Made by a program: the position numbers and the translations under genes. A stretch of 56,456 nt of DNA, taken from positions 11,878 through 68,333 of the forward strand of contig JAPSKP010000009.1 in NCBI GenBank assembly GCA_031181585.1. Direction: 5' to 3'. The notes beneath the pieces are model-generated. The model ran no database searches. It was not told the DNA's origin and worked only from the letters and a program-made list of their open reading frames with translations. Numbering within the stretch: position 1 is the first letter of the stretch; every line of letters begins with the position of its first letter. Shown one piece after another: positions 27,344-35,476 of this stretch. Source of the stretch: Lysinibacillus sp. (GTDB taxonomy: Bacteria; Bacillota; Bacilli; Bacillales_A; Planococcaceae).

Positions 27344-27784
27344 ATGCAAAAATTGGAGCAACAACTTTGCTTTGAAGTGTATAAAGCAGCCAACCAATTT
27401 ACCAAACTTTATGCGAAAACATTGCAGCCATTTGGTTTAACGTATCCACAGTACCTTGTACTTTTGGCCTTGGGAGATGAAGACAGCCAAACAACGTCAT
27501 CTCTTTGCGAGAAATTAGGGCTTGGAATCGGAACGTTAAACCCCGTTCTGCAAAAATTAGTCGAAAAAGACCTGCTAAAGAAAGAGCCCTCCACGAAAGA
27601 CAAGCGGGCTTCCTATTTTTCACTTACCGAGACAGCCAAGGCTATGCAGCCAACCATTGAGCAGGCAATCGTTGAAAAGCTGTTTTGCTTTGATTTTATC
27701 TCTAGTAAAGGTCCGGCATTAAAAGAATGTTTGCAGCAATTGAATGAATTTTTGGGAATGATGAACAAGGAGGAAACAATATGA
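27344..27784 (+). CDS. OhrR-like MarR family peroxide-sensing repressor
   Basis: 146 residues with a winged helix (SSLCEKLGLGIGTLNPVLQK). The peroxide-sensing residues of one-Cys OhrR are all present at the right spacing: Cys9 (LCFEVY), Tyr23 and Tyr34 (TKLY; LTYPQY) correspond to C15, Y29 and Y40 of B. subtilis OhrR. It should release DNA when Cys9 is oxidised by organic hydroperoxides. TTGAGGTGAAAAATCATC precedes the ATG. It overlaps the glutathione peroxidase gene by four bases, so that enzyme is the likely regulated target. Confidence 0.88.
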   Translation: MQKLEQQLCFEVYKAANQFTKLYAKTLQPFGLTYPQYLVLLALGDEDSQTTSSLCEKLGLGIGTLNPVLQKLVEKDLLKKEPSTKDKRASYFSLTETAKAMQPTIEQAIVEKLFCFDFISSKGPALKECLQQLNEFLGMMNKEETI

Positions 27785-28251
27785 ACATTTACGACATTCA
27801 GGTAACAGCGGATTCTGGGGAAACATATAAGCTCGACCGCTATAAAGGAAAAACAATGCTTATTGTCAATACAGCAACGAAATGCGGGCTTGTTGGACAA
27901 TTTGAGGATTTAGAGGAACTTTATAAAAAGTATGCAGATCGTGACTTTGTTGTATTAGGCTTTCCATCCAATCAGTTCAAACAGGAAGTCGGCACTGCTG
28001 ACCAAGCCTCGCAAGCATGCCGTCTAACATATGGAGTTACATTTCCAATGCATGAAATTGTAAAAGTCAACGGCGATCAGGCGCACCCTTTGTTCCAATT
28101 AATAACGGAAGAGACAAAAGGTTTGCTTGGCAAGAGTGTTAAATGGAACTTTACTAAGTTCTTGGTGGATAAGGAAGGCCACGTAGTAAAACGTTTCGGC
28201 CCGACTGATAAACCATCAAAATTCGAAAAGGAAATCGAAAAGTATTTATAA
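27781..28251 (+). CDS. glutathione peroxidase family (thioredoxin-dependent peroxidase)
   Basis: 156 residues. The peroxidatic cysteine is Cys35 in NTATKCGLVGQF; FPSNQFKQEVG and VKWNFTKFLVDK supply the Gln and Trp/Asn of the catalytic tetrad. ACRLTYGVTFPMHE carries a probable resolving cysteine, which points to thioredoxin rather than glutathione as reductant. It is translated by coupling to the OhrR-like gene (ATGA overlap); the unit ends at a strong hairpin. Confidence 0.93.
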   Translation: MNIYDIQVTADSGETYKLDRYKGKTMLIVNTATKCGLVGQFEDLEELYKKYADRDFVVLGFPSNQFKQEVGTADQASQACRLTYGVTFPMHEIVKVNGDQAHPLFQLITEETKGLLGKSVKWNFTKFLVDKEGHVVKRFGPTDKPSKFEKEIEKYL

Positions 28252-28282
28252 AAGAAGACAAAGTAATTACTTTGTCACAGGA

Positions 28283-28328
28283 TGTAGACAAACTCAAAAA
28301 TAGCAGGAGTTTGTCTACACCCTTTTTT
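28283..28328 (+). terminator. terminator of the ohrR-like/gpx operon
   Basis: TGTAGACAAACTC and GAGTTTGTCTACA form a perfect 13-base stem followed by CCCTTTTTT. Confidence 0.9.
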
Positions 28329-28481
28329 ATTTAAGGATTATAATGTGAATCTCTTTATCTCTACAGTAAATATAAGCTTCATAACTAATAAACTTCCCAG
28401 AAGATTATCCATTAAGTGTAACCTTTGGGACGCCCGTTATATAGTACTTAGCTGAAGAATGACCGCCTATACGAACATAGT

Positions 28482-29711
28482 TTATTTTGTCGCCTTTAAC
28501 GGAAGATAAGTCAAGGTTTGTCCAGTTGCTGCATCCGTTAAATTGTTTTCTAAATCAAATGACGGCATTGCCTCTATTTTGCTGAATTTTTTCAAGAAGT
28601 TCTCTAACACTATTTTTAGTTCCAATCTTGCTAATGGTGCACCTAAACAAAAATGTGCTCCTTTTCCAAAAGTAAGATGTTGATGATTATTAGCGCGATG
28701 GATATTTAACGTAAAAGGGTCATCAAACATGTCTTCATCCACATTTGCAGCTCCCATCCAGGCTATGACAACATCTCCTTTCTTCATTTTCACACCAAAC
28801 AGCTCATGATCTTTTTTTACCGTTCTATGTCTTCTCCCCATTTGAAAACGGTACCGCAGCATTTCCTCTACTGCATTCGGGATGAGCTCAGGTTGTGTAT
28901 GAAGCTCTGTATATAGATTTTTATCATCATACAGAAGAGAATAGAAGGTAGTCGAAATCATATGACTTGTTGTTTCAATACCTGCTCCTAAAATAGCCAT
29001 CGTCATTTCAATAATTTCCTTGTCATTGAGCCTTTCCCCATCAACCTCTGCTCGGATTAAATCAGAGATAATGTCATCATCTAAATTACTGCGTTTTTCA
29101 GTAATAATTGGTCGCAAGTAAGTAAAGAACTCCTGGATAGCAATGTTTTTCTTTTGGTCTATGCTTTCCTCCTCTTCTTTTTTATAAGGCAGGAACAGGA
29201 TGTCTACCCAATTTTTAAAAAGCTGGACATCTGGTGAAGGAATTCCTAGTAAATCTGACATCACGATAGCAGGCATAGGTGTGGATATTGCTTGAACAAC
29301 ATCAATTACTTCGTCAGCGTCTAACTGATCTACAAGGTTTTTCGCTACTTGATTTATACGCGGCTCCCAATTTGTGAGGCTTCTGGGAGTGAAAGCAGAA
29401 GCAAGTAACATCCGCCCTTTTCTATTATTAGGTGGGTCAAGAGTCATCGTATGCACCTTGTTATCGCTAAAGTTGTCCTCACTGATTTTAACGGACGTTG
29501 TCGTACGGTCGCCTTCTCCTGAAAAATATTCATAATCGCTTAATACTCGTTTTACATCTTTATATTTAAATACATTCCAAGTATTCGACGTCTCACTGTA
29601 ACTAACAGGCTCATTCAGCAGCATGTCCCTATACCAACTTAGCGGATGAAATTGTTCTGATCTCGATTGAAACTGTTTAATATCCTCAAATGAAATAACT
29701 TCCTGTTTCAA
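28482..29711 (-). CDS. cytochrome P450, CYP109/CYP107-like
   Basis: About 409 residues. The heme loop is FGKGAHFCLGAPLARLE with the cysteine ligand; the I-helix is AILGAGIETTSHM; ExxR is EEMLRYR. It is a soluble bacterial P450 that needs separate electron donors, none of which is encoded nearby. The N-terminus FHPLSWYRDMLLNEPVSYSE resembles B. subtilis YjiB (CYP109B1); the substrate is unknown. I chose the TTG after AAGGAGGAGAGCTT. An upstream ATG at 29762 lies inside a large palindrome and has no ribosome site. Confidence 0.9.
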   Translation of the reverse strand: MKQEVISFEDIKQFQSRSEQFHPLSWYRDMLLNEPVSYSETSNTWNVFKYKDVKRVLSDYEYFSGEGDRTTTSVKISEDNFSDNKVHTMTLDPPNNRKGRMLLASAFTPRSLTNWEPRINQVAKNLVDQLDADEVIDVVQAISTPMPAIVMSDLLGIPSPDVQLFKNWVDILFLPYKKEEEESIDQKKNIAIQEFFTYLRPIITEKRSNLDDDIISDLIRAEVDGERLNDKEIIEMTMAILGAGIETTSHMISTTFYSLLYDDKNLYTELHTQPELIPNAVEEMLRYRFQMGRRHRTVKKDHELFGVKMKKGDVVIAWMGAANVDEDMFDDPFTLNIHRANNHQHLTFGKGAHFCLGAPLARLELKIVLENFLKKFSKIEAMPSFDLENNLTDAATGQTLTYLPLKATK

Positions 29712-29747
29712 AAGCTCTCCTCCTTCACCTTTTTCGTTTGAAAAATA

Positions 29748-29779
29748 AATTACAATACTCAAATTTGAGTACTGTAATT
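29748..29779. promoter_or_regulatory. 32-bp near-perfect palindrome upstream of the P450 gene (operator)
   Basis: The core TACTCAAATTTGAGTA (29756-29771) is perfect; arms ATTACAA and CTGTAAT extend it with one mismatch, and one further A-T pair closes it. It is centred about 50 bases before the P450 start, where a TetR-type repressor would sit. No regulator gene is adjacent, so a trans-encoded repressor is likely. Confidence 0.75.
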
Positions 29780-30016
29780 ACAAGGTTACTAATCATATCC
29801 TCTACAGTCAATGCGAGGAAAGTACTTCATTCGATTTTAGGTCTAATGGATGCATAAGAAGGCTAGAGACATGAGATTTTATGAAGGAGCAGCAGCTAAA
29901 TTTGTGATACTTATATAGAGAACTTTAAAGGGAGCACATATTATATAGCTAATACATACTCCCCATATTTTTGACCTTTTAACATGCAAATTTTTTGCAA
30001 GCTTCTATGGGCTTTC

Positions 30017-30403
30017 CTATTTCACCTGCAATTTCTTTTCACGAAAAACTTCCTGAGCGATTGTTAAGGCATTTTGAACACGCGGAAAACCGATATAAGG
30101 TACAAGCTGGAGCAACGCCTCGACAATCTCCTTCGGCGTCAAACCAGCATGCAGCCCGCGTGTAATATGAGTCTTCGTTTGGGGTGCAGCTCCTTGCGTC
30201 ACTACCGCCGTAATGACGACGAGTGCCCGCTTCTTTTTCCCCAGCCCTTCTCTTGAATAAATATCTCCATAGGCAAATTCAATAATCATTTTCCGCAGAT
30301 CTGGTGCAATGTCAGCCAGTGCATCTGATGCTACCATCTGCTTCAAAGCATCTTCTGTTACATAGTCTTTCATCGTTTCCATGCCCTTTTTAAAACGATC
30401 CAT
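30017..30403 (-). CDS. carboxymuconolactone decarboxylase family protein
   Basis: 128 residues, all helical: KKRALVVITAVVTQGAAPQT, then HITRGLHAGLTPKEIVEALL and PYIGFPRVQNAL, the PcaC-like CMD core. It contains no cysteine, so it cannot be an AhpD-type peroxidase; a decarboxylase or other lactone-type reaction is more likely. The start is the ATG (MDRFKKGMETMK) placed after GGGGAGGG. It follows the anti-sigma gene by 23 bases and appears to be the third gene of a sigma operon. Confidence 0.85.
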   Translation of the reverse strand: MDRFKKGMETMKDYVTEDALKQMVASDALADIAPDLRKMIIEFAYGDIYSREGLGKKKRALVVITAVVTQGAAPQTKTHITRGLHAGLTPKEIVEALLQLVPYIGFPRVQNALTIAQEVFREKKLQVK

Positions 30404-30426
30404 CGTCATCCCTCCCCGTTTAAATT

Positions 30427-31278
30427 TTACCATAGTGGAGGTTGTTGTTCGTCACTTTGTGTGGAAAATCGTATTGTATAAGAAAATAGATAGCCGAATG
30501 TAAAGACAGCATATAAGACAAAATAAATAATCATTAAATAAAATGGAATGCCTACACTTGGCATTAGCAGGCATATTGGCATCCAAAGAGCTTGAATAAG
30601 ATACGAGTTTTGATTTTTCTTTCTATCATAGTACATTTTCTTTTTACAAGTATCACATTTTGCATCATAAATCATGAAGCTCTTTTTCAGCATTTCTTTG
30701 TTTGTTAGTTCCATCCCGCAGTGCGGGCAATGCGCACGTTGCTCGTTGCGTGTCAGCAAGATTTGAATGAAAGATGTGTTCGCGAATAAGAATATAACAA
30801 AGAAAAATTGTAAAAATTTTATAGGGTCTTTCAAATCTGATGCAATCTCTGTCATAGCAAAGCCAAAACCAAGCAAACTAATAATCACCCAAATGATCCG
30901 ATACGATTTTAAAAACCCAATTAGCCGCTGAACCAACGCAGCATTTTGCCAGCGTTTTACTTTAAGCAACGAAACGACTGCTAGTGTATAAGCCGACATC
31001 ATCAGAAGCAAGGTGAGCGTTAGCCAAATGATTTCTTCTATGGAAATTGCCTCATTTGTCGTTTCTACAGGCGCTGCTGTTTGCTGTATCACAGTACTCG
31101 GCTGCAGGGCCAGCCAGCCTGAAAACATAGCTAACAAAACAAAGGCTGGAAGTATGAATGACACATACGATTTCTTCTGTTTCTTTTCTGATTTTACACG
31201 ATCGATCATTTGTTGTTTTTGAATTTCTGTTAGATGAAGCTGATCTAATTCCCGTTTCCAATTATCTTGAATCGTCAT
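30427..31278 (-). CDS. putative anti-sigma factor fused to CXXC-20-CXXC zinc-ribbon membrane domain
   Basis: 283 residues. A short helical cytoplasmic N-terminus (WKRELDQLHLTEIQKQQMID) precedes a membrane span (42-62), further spans near 80-105, 125-145 and 157-175, then a zinc ribbon CPHC - 20 residues - CDTC and two or three C-terminal spans. The exact 20-residue spacing fits the cxxc_20_cxxc protein family. It overlaps the sigma gene by 17 bases and has its own site (GGAGGTGTTAGCAA), so a sigma-binding role is inferred from context. Confidence 0.65.
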   Translation of the reverse strand: MTIQDNWKRELDQLHLTEIQKQQMIDRVKSEKKQKKSYVSFILPAFVLLAMFSGWLALQPSTVIQQTAAPVETTNEAISIEEIIWLTLTLLLMMSAYTLAVVSLLKVKRWQNAALVQRLIGFLKSYRIIWVIISLLGFGFAMTEIASDLKDPIKFLQFFFVIFLFANTSFIQILLTRNEQRAHCPHCGMELTNKEMLKKSFMIYDAKCDTCKKKMYYDRKKNQNSYLIQALWMPICLLMPSVGIPFYLMIIYFVLYAVFTFGYLFSYTIRFSTQSDEQQPPLW

Positions 31279-31774
31279 TTGCTAACACCTCCCATTGTTG
31301 TTTCGGCAGCAGTTGTTTCAGCTTTTCTCTTCCCCGCTGCAGCCTTGTTTTCACTGTGGAAACAGGAACCCGGAGAAATTCCGCTACTTCACTTACCTGT
31401 AAATCTTCATAATAATAGAGAAGCAGCACCTCACGATATTTGACAGGAAGTTTTAATACCGCTTTTGTAATCTCACCGCGTTCTTCTTTTTGCAACACAC
31501 GATAGTCGGCTCCCCTGCTTGCTCCTGTCAATTGTTCTAACAAAGAAAACGTACGGTGTTTCCAGCTTCGGAGATAGTCGTAGCTCCTGTTGACAGTCAT
31601 TTTAGTCAAATATGTTTTTAGGGAAGAACGTTCATCAAAGCGATGGCTCGTTTGATAAAATTTCATAAATACATCCTGCACAACCTCTTCGGCGGCACGT
31701 TCATCCTTTGTATAAATAAAAGCGACTCGGAACAAATAATCGCCATATGTATGAATCAACTGTTCAATTTCCAT
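31262..31774 (-). CDS. RNA polymerase sigma factor, ECF type
   Basis: 170 residues. Region 2: YGDYLFRVAFIYTKDERAAE and VVQDVFMKFYQ; region 4: LPVKYREVLLLYYYEDLQVS and EVAEFLRVPVSTVKTRLQRG. No C-terminal SnoaL extension, so it is not an ECF41-type factor despite the CMD gene downstream. The ATG follows GAAAGGAGGCGTCCACT. First gene of the operon sigma / zinc-ribbon membrane protein / CMD protein. No AAC/CGTC-type autoregulated promoter was recognised. Confidence 0.9.
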   Translation of the reverse strand: MEIEQLIHTYGDYLFRVAFIYTKDERAAEEVVQDVFMKFYQTSHRFDERSSLKTYLTKMTVNRSYDYLRSWKHRTFSLLEQLTGASRGADYRVLQKEERGEITKAVLKLPVKYREVLLLYYYEDLQVSEVAEFLRVPVSTVKTRLQRGREKLKQLLPKQQWEVLANDDSR

Positions 31775-31962
31775 AGTGGACGCCTCCTTTCTTACCCTAC
31801 AGACGGAAGAAATGACAACAAGGACTCATTTTAAAGAAAAATTTATCTGACATTTAATTATCTTACACTTTATCTGACCTATTTCCATTATGTTTACTTT
31901 TTCCTATAAAGATCCCTATTGCTTTTATCAAGATTCACCACTCTAAAAATTATCCAGTAGAA

Positions 31963-31993
31963 AGAGGTATATGCACAATATGCATATACCTCT
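31963..31993. terminator. hairpin after the 110-residue gene of the trp operon
   Basis: AGAGGTATATGCA and TGCATATACCTCT pair perfectly around CAATA. The minus side is followed by TTCTACTGG (weak U tract), the plus side by CTTGTTTTG. Confidence 0.65.
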
Positions 31994-32002
31994 CTTGTTT
32001 TG

Positions 32003-32335
32003 TTATGGCTCAAAGCTTTGCAGAGCCGTCTGCGCAAGCTGCTGCAGCTCTCCTGGAATTAATGCAATTTGCTCAACCGCATTTGCTACAACCATTTTTG
32101 AATAAAAAGGCAAGTGCGGTACAAGCTTTTGAAGCAGTATCTTCTGTAGAATAAAATCACCTGAAAGCAGCGCCTCTTCTATAAATACAGTGCTTTCCGT
32201 TGGGTATTGCAGCAATATTTCCAATGCACGCTCTTCATATTTATCATTCTTTACAGCATCCAACAGCTTGGGGATATAAGAAGCTATTTCTTCAGAAGAT
32301 GCACGTTTCAAGCTCTCCATCCATTCGTATTCCAT
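32003..32335 (-). CDS. helical protein of unknown function in the trpEG operon
   Basis: 110 residues, predicted wholly helical, rich in Leu/Glu/Ala, with repeat-like segments (ASYIPKLLDAVKNDKYEERA, TVFIEEALLSGDFILQKILL, KMVVANAVEQIALIPGELQQ) that suggest HEAT/Armadillo-type packing. I do not recognise a family. GGAGGGAGTAG precedes the ATG and it starts 12 bases after trpG, so it is co-transcribed with trpE-trpG. Its role in that context is unknown. Confidence 0.65.
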   Translation of the reverse strand: MEYEWMESLKRASSEEIASYIPKLLDAVKNDKYEERALEILLQYPTESTVFIEEALLSGDFILQKILLQKLVPHLPFYSKMVVANAVEQIALIPGELQQLAQTALQSFEP

Positions 32336-32346
32336 CTACTCCCTCC

Positions 32347-32916
32347 TTATACATATTGCAGAAATGCTGCAACCATCTGCTTCCCTGCAAGGGTACCAAT
32401 TGACTCTGGGTGGAATTGAAGCCCGAACACTGGATACGATTTATGCTGAATCGCCATGATTTCTCCATCATCGCTTGATGTCGCCAATATATCAAAATCC
32501 GAATGAAGTGTAGCAGGGTCGATAATCAAGGAATGATAACGCATTACTTCTACTTCTTCTTCCAAGCTTTCAAATAGACCTCGTTTTTCATACGTTAGCA
32601 TACTTGTCTTTCCATGCATAATAGTATTCGCACGGACGATGTCACCCCCAAAAGCCTCTCCAATTGCCTGATGACCAAGACAGATGCCTAAAATAGGGTA
32701 CTCCTTATAAAGCTCCCTAATAATTTGTACGGTAATTCCTGCATCCCTCGGAGCGCCGGGGCCTGGCGACAATACAATGGCTTCTGGCTGCATTCGACGG
32801 ATTGCCTCAATTGTTAACTCATCATTGCGGATGACTTTTACTTCAGAACCCTGTGAAGCAATTTGATGATAAAGGTTATATGTGAAGGAATCATAATTAT
32901 CGATTAGGAGAATCAT
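32347..32916 (-). CDS. trpG: anthranilate/aminodeoxychorismate synthase glutamine amidotransferase
   Basis: 189 residues, class I glutamine amidotransferase. NYDSFTYNLYHQIAS, VLSPGPGAPRDAG, GICLGHQAIGEAFGG (nucleophile Cys) and FHPESIGT (His, Glu) complete the triad. It delivers ammonia to TrpE for anthranilate synthesis; in many Bacillales the same subunit serves PabB for folate. Overlaps trpE by four bases. The Trp T-box upstream argues for the anthranilate role. Confidence 0.92.
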   Translation of the reverse strand: MILLIDNYDSFTYNLYHQIASQGSEVKVIRNDELTIEAIRRMQPEAIVLSPGPGAPRDAGITVQIIRELYKEYPILGICLGHQAIGEAFGGDIVRANTIMHGKTSMLTYEKRGLFESLEEEVEVMRYHSLIIDPATLHSDFDILATSSDDGEIMAIQHKSYPVFGLQFHPESIGTLAGKQMVAAFLQYV

Positions 32917-34298
32917 TTTGCCACCTCCAGCAAGGCACGTGCCTTATTAAGCGTCTCCTCATATTCTGATTCTGGTACTGAATCATGGACGATTCCTGCG
33001 CCCGCTTGGACATATGCTTTCCCATCCTTCACAACCATTGTCCGAATGGCAAGTGCAAGATCCATAGCACCCGTTACCGATATATAACCAATTGCGCCTG
33101 CATAAATGCCTCGTTTTTTCTGCTCAAGAGCGTTAATAATTTGCATGGCTCTTATTTTAGGAGCACCTGATACCGTTCCTGCTGGTAAGCTGGATGCGAG
33201 TACATCAACGACATGCCGATCATTGCGCAGCTCACCAATTACCTCCGACACAATATGCATGACATATTTATACCGCTCAATTGCCATATATTTTGTTACT
33301 TTCACACTGCCGGTTTTCGCTACCCGTCCCACATCATTTCTACCAAGATCGACCAGCATCTTATGTTCGGCAATTTCCTTTTCATCAGCCAATAGCGCGG
33401 CTGCTATTGCTTCATCCTCAGCAGCTGTCTTACCCCGCGGCTTCGTACCTGCAATCGGATTCGTTGTTACGATCCCCTCTCTGACTTTCACTAGACTTTC
33501 CGGTGAAGTGCCTAAAACGGTATACTGACCGAATTCCATATAAAACATATAGGGTGACGGATTGGTTGTGCGAAGTTTACGGTATAAGGTAAACGGGTTT
33601 CCATTAAATTCAGTTTCAAAGGTCTGCGATAAGACCACCTGAAAAATATCCCCATTACGAATATGTTCTTTTGCTTTTTCGACCATATCGATAAATCGCT
33701 GCTTTTCAATTGTCGGGGTAAAGGAGACAGCCAGTGGTTCTTCTATTGTTTGCATCTGCGGCTGATAAAGCTGCTCTTCTATATGAGCAACTGCTGCCTC
33801 TAGCTCTTCTTGTGTTCTGCCTGACTGAAATAAATCGATGGCTGCCACTGTGATATCCTGCTTCAAATGATCAATTACAATAAATGTATCATAGAAATAC
33901 ACATGTACATCCGGCATCTGATAAACATCATTCAGAACTTCTCCGATTTTTTCAAAGTGAAAGGCCGTTTCATAGCCAAAATAACCGATCGCCCCTCCAA
34001 AAAAAGCAAATGGATATTCCACTTCACGAATTGGCAAACAATTTTTCAATTGCTCAATCACTGGCACAGCATACGCTGTCGTTTCATCTTGAAAGCGGAA
34101 TATACAGCTCGATTTTCCTCCCTTTAGTTCTGCAATTGGATCCACTGCAATAAAGGAATACCTTCCGCTTTCCTCGTATTTAGCATTTGATTCAAATAAT
34201 ACTTTGCGCTCTCCATGCAGTGCATTAAAGATAGACACAGGAGTCAGCATATCTCCCCGTAGCTTTCGGACTGCATAATCTCTAATCTCAACTGTCAT
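32913..34298 (-). CDS. trpE: anthranilate synthase component I
   Basis: 461 residues. The chorismate-binding core is visible: FQVVLSQTFET, TNPIAGTKPRGKTAAEDEAI, DLGRNDVGRVAKTGSVKV, ASSLPAGTVSGAPKIRAMQI and AGAGIVHDSVPESEYEETLN. The N-terminal regulatory region has VLFESNAKYEESGRYSFIA in the place of the usual LLES tryptophan site. It converts chorismate and ammonia to anthranilate. The gene follows a Trp-specific T-box, which separates TrpE from the related PabB. The other trp genes are not in the window. Confidence 0.92.
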   Translation of the reverse strand: MTVEIRDYAVRKLRGDMLTPVSIFNALHGERKVLFESNAKYEESGRYSFIAVDPIAELKGGKSSCIFRFQDETTAYAVPVIEQLKNCLPIREVEYPFAFFGGAIGYFGYETAFHFEKIGEVLNDVYQMPDVHVYFYDTFIVIDHLKQDITVAAIDLFQSGRTQEELEAAVAHIEEQLYQPQMQTIEEPLAVSFTPTIEKQRFIDMVEKAKEHIRNGDIFQVVLSQTFETEFNGNPFTLYRKLRTTNPSPYMFYMEFGQYTVLGTSPESLVKVREGIVTTNPIAGTKPRGKTAAEDEAIAAALLADEKEIAEHKMLVDLGRNDVGRVAKTGSVKVTKYMAIERYKYVMHIVSEVIGELRNDRHVVDVLASSLPAGTVSGAPKIRAMQIINALEQKKRGIYAGAIGYISVTGAMDLALAIRTMVVKDGKAYVQAGAGIVHDSVPESEYEETLNKARALLEVAK

Positions 34299-34332
34299 CT
34301 CAACTATCCTCTCTCAGCTCATTTTGCACATA

Positions 34333-34550
34333 AAAAGGCCCTCCGCAAAAAAGGACGGAGAGCCGTGGTGCCACCTTTATTGACTATTACATATAATAGT
34401 CCACTCTTTTCTCGTAACGTGAGACCTACGTCGAAGCATTTCCTCTTCGCAGCTAGAAAACCCATTCATGCTATCCTCCACACCGGATTCCCACCAAACA
34501 CCGGCTCTCTGTTGTTTTTTATAGCATTACTATTTTTTCATCATGGCCTT
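34333..34550 (-). ncRNA. T-box riboswitch, tryptophan-specific
   Basis: On the minus strand: AGTAATGCTAT opens stem I, AGAGAGCCGGTG and GGGAATCCGG form its apical part, and the specifier loop before ATAGCAT offers TGG (34478-34480), the Trp codon, followed by a purine. The T-box AGGTGGCACCACGG has bulge UGGC, which pairs with a tRNA ending GCCA, as tRNA-Trp does. The terminator GGCTCTCCG / CGGAGGGCC with TTTTT follows. Uncharged tRNA-Trp should allow read-through into trpE. A -10 TATAAT lies at 34567-34572. Confidence 0.93.
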
Positions 34551-34566
34551 TACTTGGCTTTATTCT

Positions 34567-34572
34567 ATTATA
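34567..34572 (-). promoter_or_regulatory. -10 element of the trpE T-box transcript
   Basis: A perfect TATAAT on the minus strand, about 20 bases before the T-box stem I. The -35 is weak (TTATTT at 16 bases). Confidence 0.55.
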
Positions 34573-34642
34573 AAATTTTATATTATTCAAATAATTTTTC
34601 GATATCTTTATGCTGAAATATAACCTTCTCCAAAATAAAAAC

Positions 34643-34672
34643 CGCATTTTCTCACGTGATGAGAAAAATGCA
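34643..34672 (-). terminator. terminator of the VWA-like gene
   Basis: TGCATTTTTCTCA-type and TGAGAAAATGC arms pair around TCACG; the minus strand continues GGTTTTTA. Confidence 0.75.
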
Positions 34673-34708
34673 GTTCAAATTAGTGGTTCTTTTGCGCTTG
34701 GCCGGCGT

Positions 34709-35476
34709 TTATCCATTCGGGAAAAAAACCTTCTTCAAAAACGGAAGGGGCGCCTCTTCAAAATGCTGCGAATTAAGAGCGATGGCCGATAACTCAATCC
34801 CCCTTATCTCAAATTCCTCGATCAAGGAATCCGGAATAGAAGCAAGATTAAATGTATTCGCAGTTAGAAGCATAAATTCCGCTTCTTCCTTCAATTGATA
34901 AGCATCAAAAAGATACAATGCTTGTTTAAAAAGAAGCGCCATATCCTGTTCATTTTCCATTTTAATATACTGTAGCCGCTGAATGCCTTCCGATGTTAAT
35001 TCACCATGAGGGAAGAGACACCGGTCATTAATTGTAGCAACGATGCAATCTCTTTTCTGCTCAGCACATAACTCCAATAATGGCAAAATCAGTCCCTTTG
35101 CCTGAATTTCGTACTCCTCCATACCCCGAGATGTATCGAGCCCTACAATCAACGGAGCAACAAAATCTATTTTATGATGAAAGGGAACGTATGTTACATT
35201 CCCTTTTGTGACAGCTTTATCCTTTAAAGTTGACTTGCGCTGGATGGCGCGCATATCACGTAAACCTTCATCTTCATAAGGAGTGACGAGCGGGACCGAG
35301 CCTTCTAATTTGCCTAGACGATCCTGAAACTCAACCGCAACCCCAATGGACTTTATAAATTCCTCATCCCGGGCAAATTGATTCAGAAATGCTTGCTGTG
35401 CCTCTTCAGTGAGCTGCTGAAACATCTCACTGCTATATAAAAAACGTAAAACATCATCATAAAATAATGTCTTCAC
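34709..35476 (-). CDS. VWA-like protein with incomplete MIDAS motif
   Basis: 255 residues. The middle reads PLIVGLDTSRGMEEYEIQAK followed by GLILPLLELCAEQKRDCIVA, the fold entry of a von Willebrand A domain (hydrophobic strand, DTSRG, long helix, next strand). The usual DxSxS is present only as DTSRG, so metal binding may be lost. The N-terminal 90 residues are helical and acidic. It may be the substrate-binding partner of a MoxR-type ATPase, but none is nearby. It has a weak ribosome site and its own terminator. Confidence 0.6.
   Translation of the reverse strand: MKTLFYDDVLRFLYSSEMFQQLTEEAQQAFLNQFARDEEFIKSIGVAVEFQDRLGKLEGSVPLVTPYEDEGLRDMRAIQRKSTLKDKAVTKGNVTYVPFHHKIDFVAPLIVGLDTSRGMEEYEIQAKGLILPLLELCAEQKRDCIVATINDRCLFPHGELTSEGIQRLQYIKMENEQDMALLFKQALYLFDAYQLKEEAEFMLLTANTFNLASIPDSLIEEFEIRGIELSAIALNSQHFEEAPLPFLKKVFFPNG

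Noticed and set aside
29712-29762. ATG at 29762 as the P450 start
   Set aside because: It sits within the operator palindrome and lacks a ribosome site; the TTG at 29711 has AAGGAGGAG at good distance.
31775-31900. Autoregulated ECF promoter before the second sigma gene
   Set aside because: CGTC is present in the leader, but no matching -35 was found at the right distance.
33106-33528. 140-codon open frame on the plus strand inside trpE
   Set aside because: It is an antisense frame of a well-conserved enzyme gene, with serine-rich shadow composition and no ribosome site.
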